This document shows positions 6,624 to 6,712 of a DNA stretch of 6,712 nucleotides, in pieces. Under the pieces are notes generated by a model. That model saw only the letters and a program-made list of their open reading frames with translations. It did no database searches and had not been told where the DNA came from. This stretch comes from Comamonas sp. lk (GTDB lineage: Bacteria; Pseudomonadota; Gammaproteobacteria; Burkholderiales; Burkholderiaceae_C). Position 1 is the stretch's first letter; the number at the start of each line of letters is the position of its first letter. The position numbers and the translations under genes were made by a program. The DNA is taken from NCBI GenBank assembly GCA_945875225.1, contig CAMCJY010000111.1:1-6712 (forward strand). The letters run 5' to 3'.

Positions 6624-6640
6624 ATTGCATGATGTAATTT
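6622..6640. other. AT-rich palindrome over the uvrA stop codon
   Basis: AAATTGCATGATGTAATTT pairs 6622-6629 with 6633-6640: seven Watson-Crick pairs plus one G-T wobble around a TGA loop. It overlaps the TAA stop at 6621-6623 and lies between this gene and a possible convergent gene. It lacks the GC-rich stem of a standard terminator. It could be a weak bidirectional transcript end, a protein binding site or chance. Confidence 0.3.
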
Positions 6641-6647
6641 GACCAGG

Positions 6648-6712
6648 TCATCGGGAGAGCAGTTCAACGTAGGCTTGGTAGCTGTAGCTGCGGTTCTTTT
6701 TCTGTCCCGTCA
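6648..6712 (-). CDS. Possible C-terminal end of a convergent gene (partial, unidentified)
   Basis: On the minus strand a frame open from the window edge ends at TGA (6650-6648). Its last 21 complete codons read TGQKKNRSYSYQAYVELLSR preceded by a cut codon at the edge, so 20 residues are visible before the stop. The basic, Tyr-rich composition looks more like protein than the other frames here, one of which meets a stop sooner. If real, the gene converges on the uvrA-type gene with 24 bases between the two stop codons. I do not recognise the family, and the fragment is too short to be sure it is coding. Confidence 0.3.
   Translation of the reverse strand, partial: TGQKKNRSYSYQAYVELLSR

Noticed and set aside
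1..6712. CRISPR arrays, tRNA or rRNA genes, insertion sequence ends
   Set aside because: No regularly spaced repeats, cloverleaf or rRNA-like sequence, or paired terminal inverted repeats with target duplications were seen on reading through the window.

Overview
This window comes from a bacterial chromosome with fairly high GC content. It is dominated by one very long gene. The protein sequences look beta-proteobacterial, most like Comamonadaceae (the Rhodoferax/Polaromonas group). That placement rests on remembered resemblance of the transporter tail and the small membrane protein, not on any search.

Layout from left to right, all on the plus strand unless stated. (1) Positions 1-287 hold the last ~95 codons of a major facilitator transporter of the metabolite:H+ symporter type. 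A strong intrinsic terminator hairpin follows at 342-368. (2) Positions 381-548 hold a 55-residue protein with one membrane helix and an Ala/Pro/Glu/Lys-rich tail. Its ribosome binding site abuts the terminator U-tract. (3) Positions 549-641 are a short intergenic stretch with a weak candidate promoter and no recognisable LexA box. (4) Positions 642-6623 hold one uninterrupted 1,993-codon gene encoding a double-length UvrA-type protein: two UvrA modules in tandem with four ABC ATPase sites, all intact at motif level. (5) The last ~90 bases hold an AT-rich palindrome over the stop codon and possibly the C-terminal end of a convergent minus-strand gene, which I cannot identify.

The main point of interest is the architecture of the tandem UvrA. 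The two modules are not equivalent. Module 1 keeps the DNA-facing insertion domain, but its UvrB-binding-like region has diverged and one Cys of its first zinc site is Ser. Module 2 has a well conserved UvrB-binding-like region and complete zinc sites, but its insertion domain is cut to about one third. The two halves therefore appear specialised, and the polypeptide may do as a pseudo-dimer what ordinary UvrA does as a homodimer. Double-length UvrA proteins occur in sequence databases, so the existence of the class is not new, but its function is poorly described as far as I know.

The transporter and the UvrA-type gene are probably separate transcription units that happen to be neighbours. 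The small membrane protein may be a unit of its own or may be read together with the repair gene.
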